From positions 1-32,176 of the forward strand of contig DUEK01000132.1 of the NCBI GenBank assembly GCA_011192155.1: DNA of 32,176 bases, given 5' to 3'. Below are positions 31,832-32,176 of this stretch, piece by piece; positions within the stretch are counted from its first letter, which is position 1; each line of letters opens with the position of its first letter. The translations under genes were made by a program, and so were the position numbers. This stretch comes from Thermoflexia bacterium (lineage in GTDB: Bacteria > Chloroflexota > Anaerolineae > B4-G1). The notes beneath the pieces are model-generated. The model was given only the letters and a program-made list of their open reading frames with translations, searched no databases and was not told the DNA's origin.

Positions 31832-32077
31832 CTACGCACCAGTGCATCCCATTGTGTCACCACCGCTAGGAGAGTAGGCCTGCCCCGCAGTGAGTTTGAC
31901 GCCATTCCTGGACAATACGGACCTGGCCCACGCGGCGAATTCAGTACCGACAATCCAAATGTGCCCACTAGAATCACGTGTGTGCGGACAGCCAGCAGGG
32001 ACAAAAGTTCGGTAAACTGTGTCAACATGGCAACCCAACTCGTCAGCCAATTCAGAGGGACGATAGCGCATCGTCAT
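31832..32077 (-). CDS. Small helix-turn-helix protein, excisionase-like
   Basis: 81 residues. The sequence MRYRPSELADELGCHVDTVYRTFVPAGCPHTRDSSGHIWIVGTEFAAWARSVL fits a MerR/Xis-type winged helix DNA-binding domain, in which a recognition helix is followed by a wing that ends in an aromatic strand. Its stop lies inside the start region of the truncated integrase, about 30 bases overlap, as in integrase-excisionase pairs. The C-terminal 25 residues are low complexity and may be frame-altered. The remaining 99 bases to the window edge show nothing I recognise. Confidence 0.6.
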   Translation of the reverse strand: MTMRYRPSELADELGCHVDTVYRTFVPAGCPHTRDSSGHIWIVGTEFAAWARSVLSRNGVKLTAGQAYSPSGGDTMGCTGA

Positions 32078-32176
32078 CAGTCGTCCCAGTCAAAGTACCT
32101 GAGACCTGCACATCCGAATTCGCATTCGCCGCCTCCCTGACATATCCCTACGTGGACGATTTGATTCAGCTACATC

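Larger units (their letters stand above)
31255..31863 (-). pseudogene. Truncated tyrosine recombinase (integrase), C-terminal catalytic part
   Basis: The C-terminal half of a phage-type integrase is clear: PHKLRHGHAVYAIKR (His-x-x-Arg box) followed by ISQNLMHQNLSTTEGIYGGL with the second His box and the nucleophilic Tyr. The first catalytic Arg box and the N-terminal DNA-binding domains are missing. The frame extends to an ATG at 32028, but that stretch overlaps the HTH gene in another frame and is not integrase-like, so a start near GTG 31863 or loss of the 5' part is inferred. At its 3' end the frame runs antisense through the tRNA-Pro gene (RFELPTSRSRS...), as seen when an element has integrated into a tRNA. 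It is probably inactive. Confidence 0.78.

Noticed and set aside
31863-32028. Integrase start at ATG 32028
   Set aside because: This stretch overlaps the HTH gene in another frame and its translation does not resemble any integrase N-terminal domain.

Overview
This 32-kb window is chromosomal DNA of a GC-rich bacterium, most likely a member of the Chloroflexota (Anaerolineae-like). That placement is inferred from the gene set: proline/threonine-rich linkers in a sortase, a repeated DUF5666-type secreted protein, a bacterial selenocysteine-type Hdr/Fdh operon, an inositol-phospholipid pair, and intergenic regions full of small inverted-repeat elements. No 16S gene is present, so it is not proven.

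Layout. 1-2.5 kb (+): end of a TPR protein, ndk, and an SPFH/band-7 membrane protein. 2.5-5.1 kb (-): a methyltransferase, a sortase and a small membrane protein form an operon whose promoter lies in the 3' end of murJ. 5.1-10.2 kb: murJ (-) diverges from rpsO-pnp-lepB (+) across two back-to-back promoters. 10.2-14.8 kb (-): a secreted five-repeat protein, a NarL-type response regulator with its membrane histidine kinase, and an Ogt-type DNA repair protein.

14.9-25.6 kb (-) is one long operon read from a clear promoter at about 25.55 kb: hdrC, hdrB, hdrA, mvhD, mntA, hepT, an fdhB-like iron-sulfur protein, a large lipoprotein of unknown function, and fdhA. Both hdrA and fdhA are interrupted by one in-frame UGA at a catalytic or cluster cysteine position. 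Each UGA is followed by a hairpin with a GGUC-type apical loop, so both are read here as selenoproteins rather than pseudogenes. The Hdr/MvhD/Fdh set looks like a formate-linked, flavin-based electron-bifurcating complex. Set inside this metabolic operon are a complete HepT/MntA toxin-antitoxin pair, a frameshifted GxxExxY gene between inverted repeats, and a palindromic insertion inside fdhA.

25.7-31.2 kb (-): an ABC ATPase, an ABC permease fused to a SpoIIM-like domain and a metallo-beta-lactamase-fold hydrolase form one operon. An ArsR-type regulator, inositol-1-phosphate synthase and a CDP-alcohol phosphatidyltransferase form another. At 31.26 kb lies tRNA-Pro(CGG). The right edge (31.3-32.1 kb) holds a decayed tyrosine integrase that reads through into the tRNA gene, with an excisionase-like HTH gene: the left end of an element integrated in the tRNA.

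Small mobile elements are a theme. Three 121-140 bp elements with terminal inverted repeats have perfect 8- or 9-bp target-site duplications (2769-2889, 4967-5094, 11611-11750). One forms most of the 5' leader of the sortase operon.
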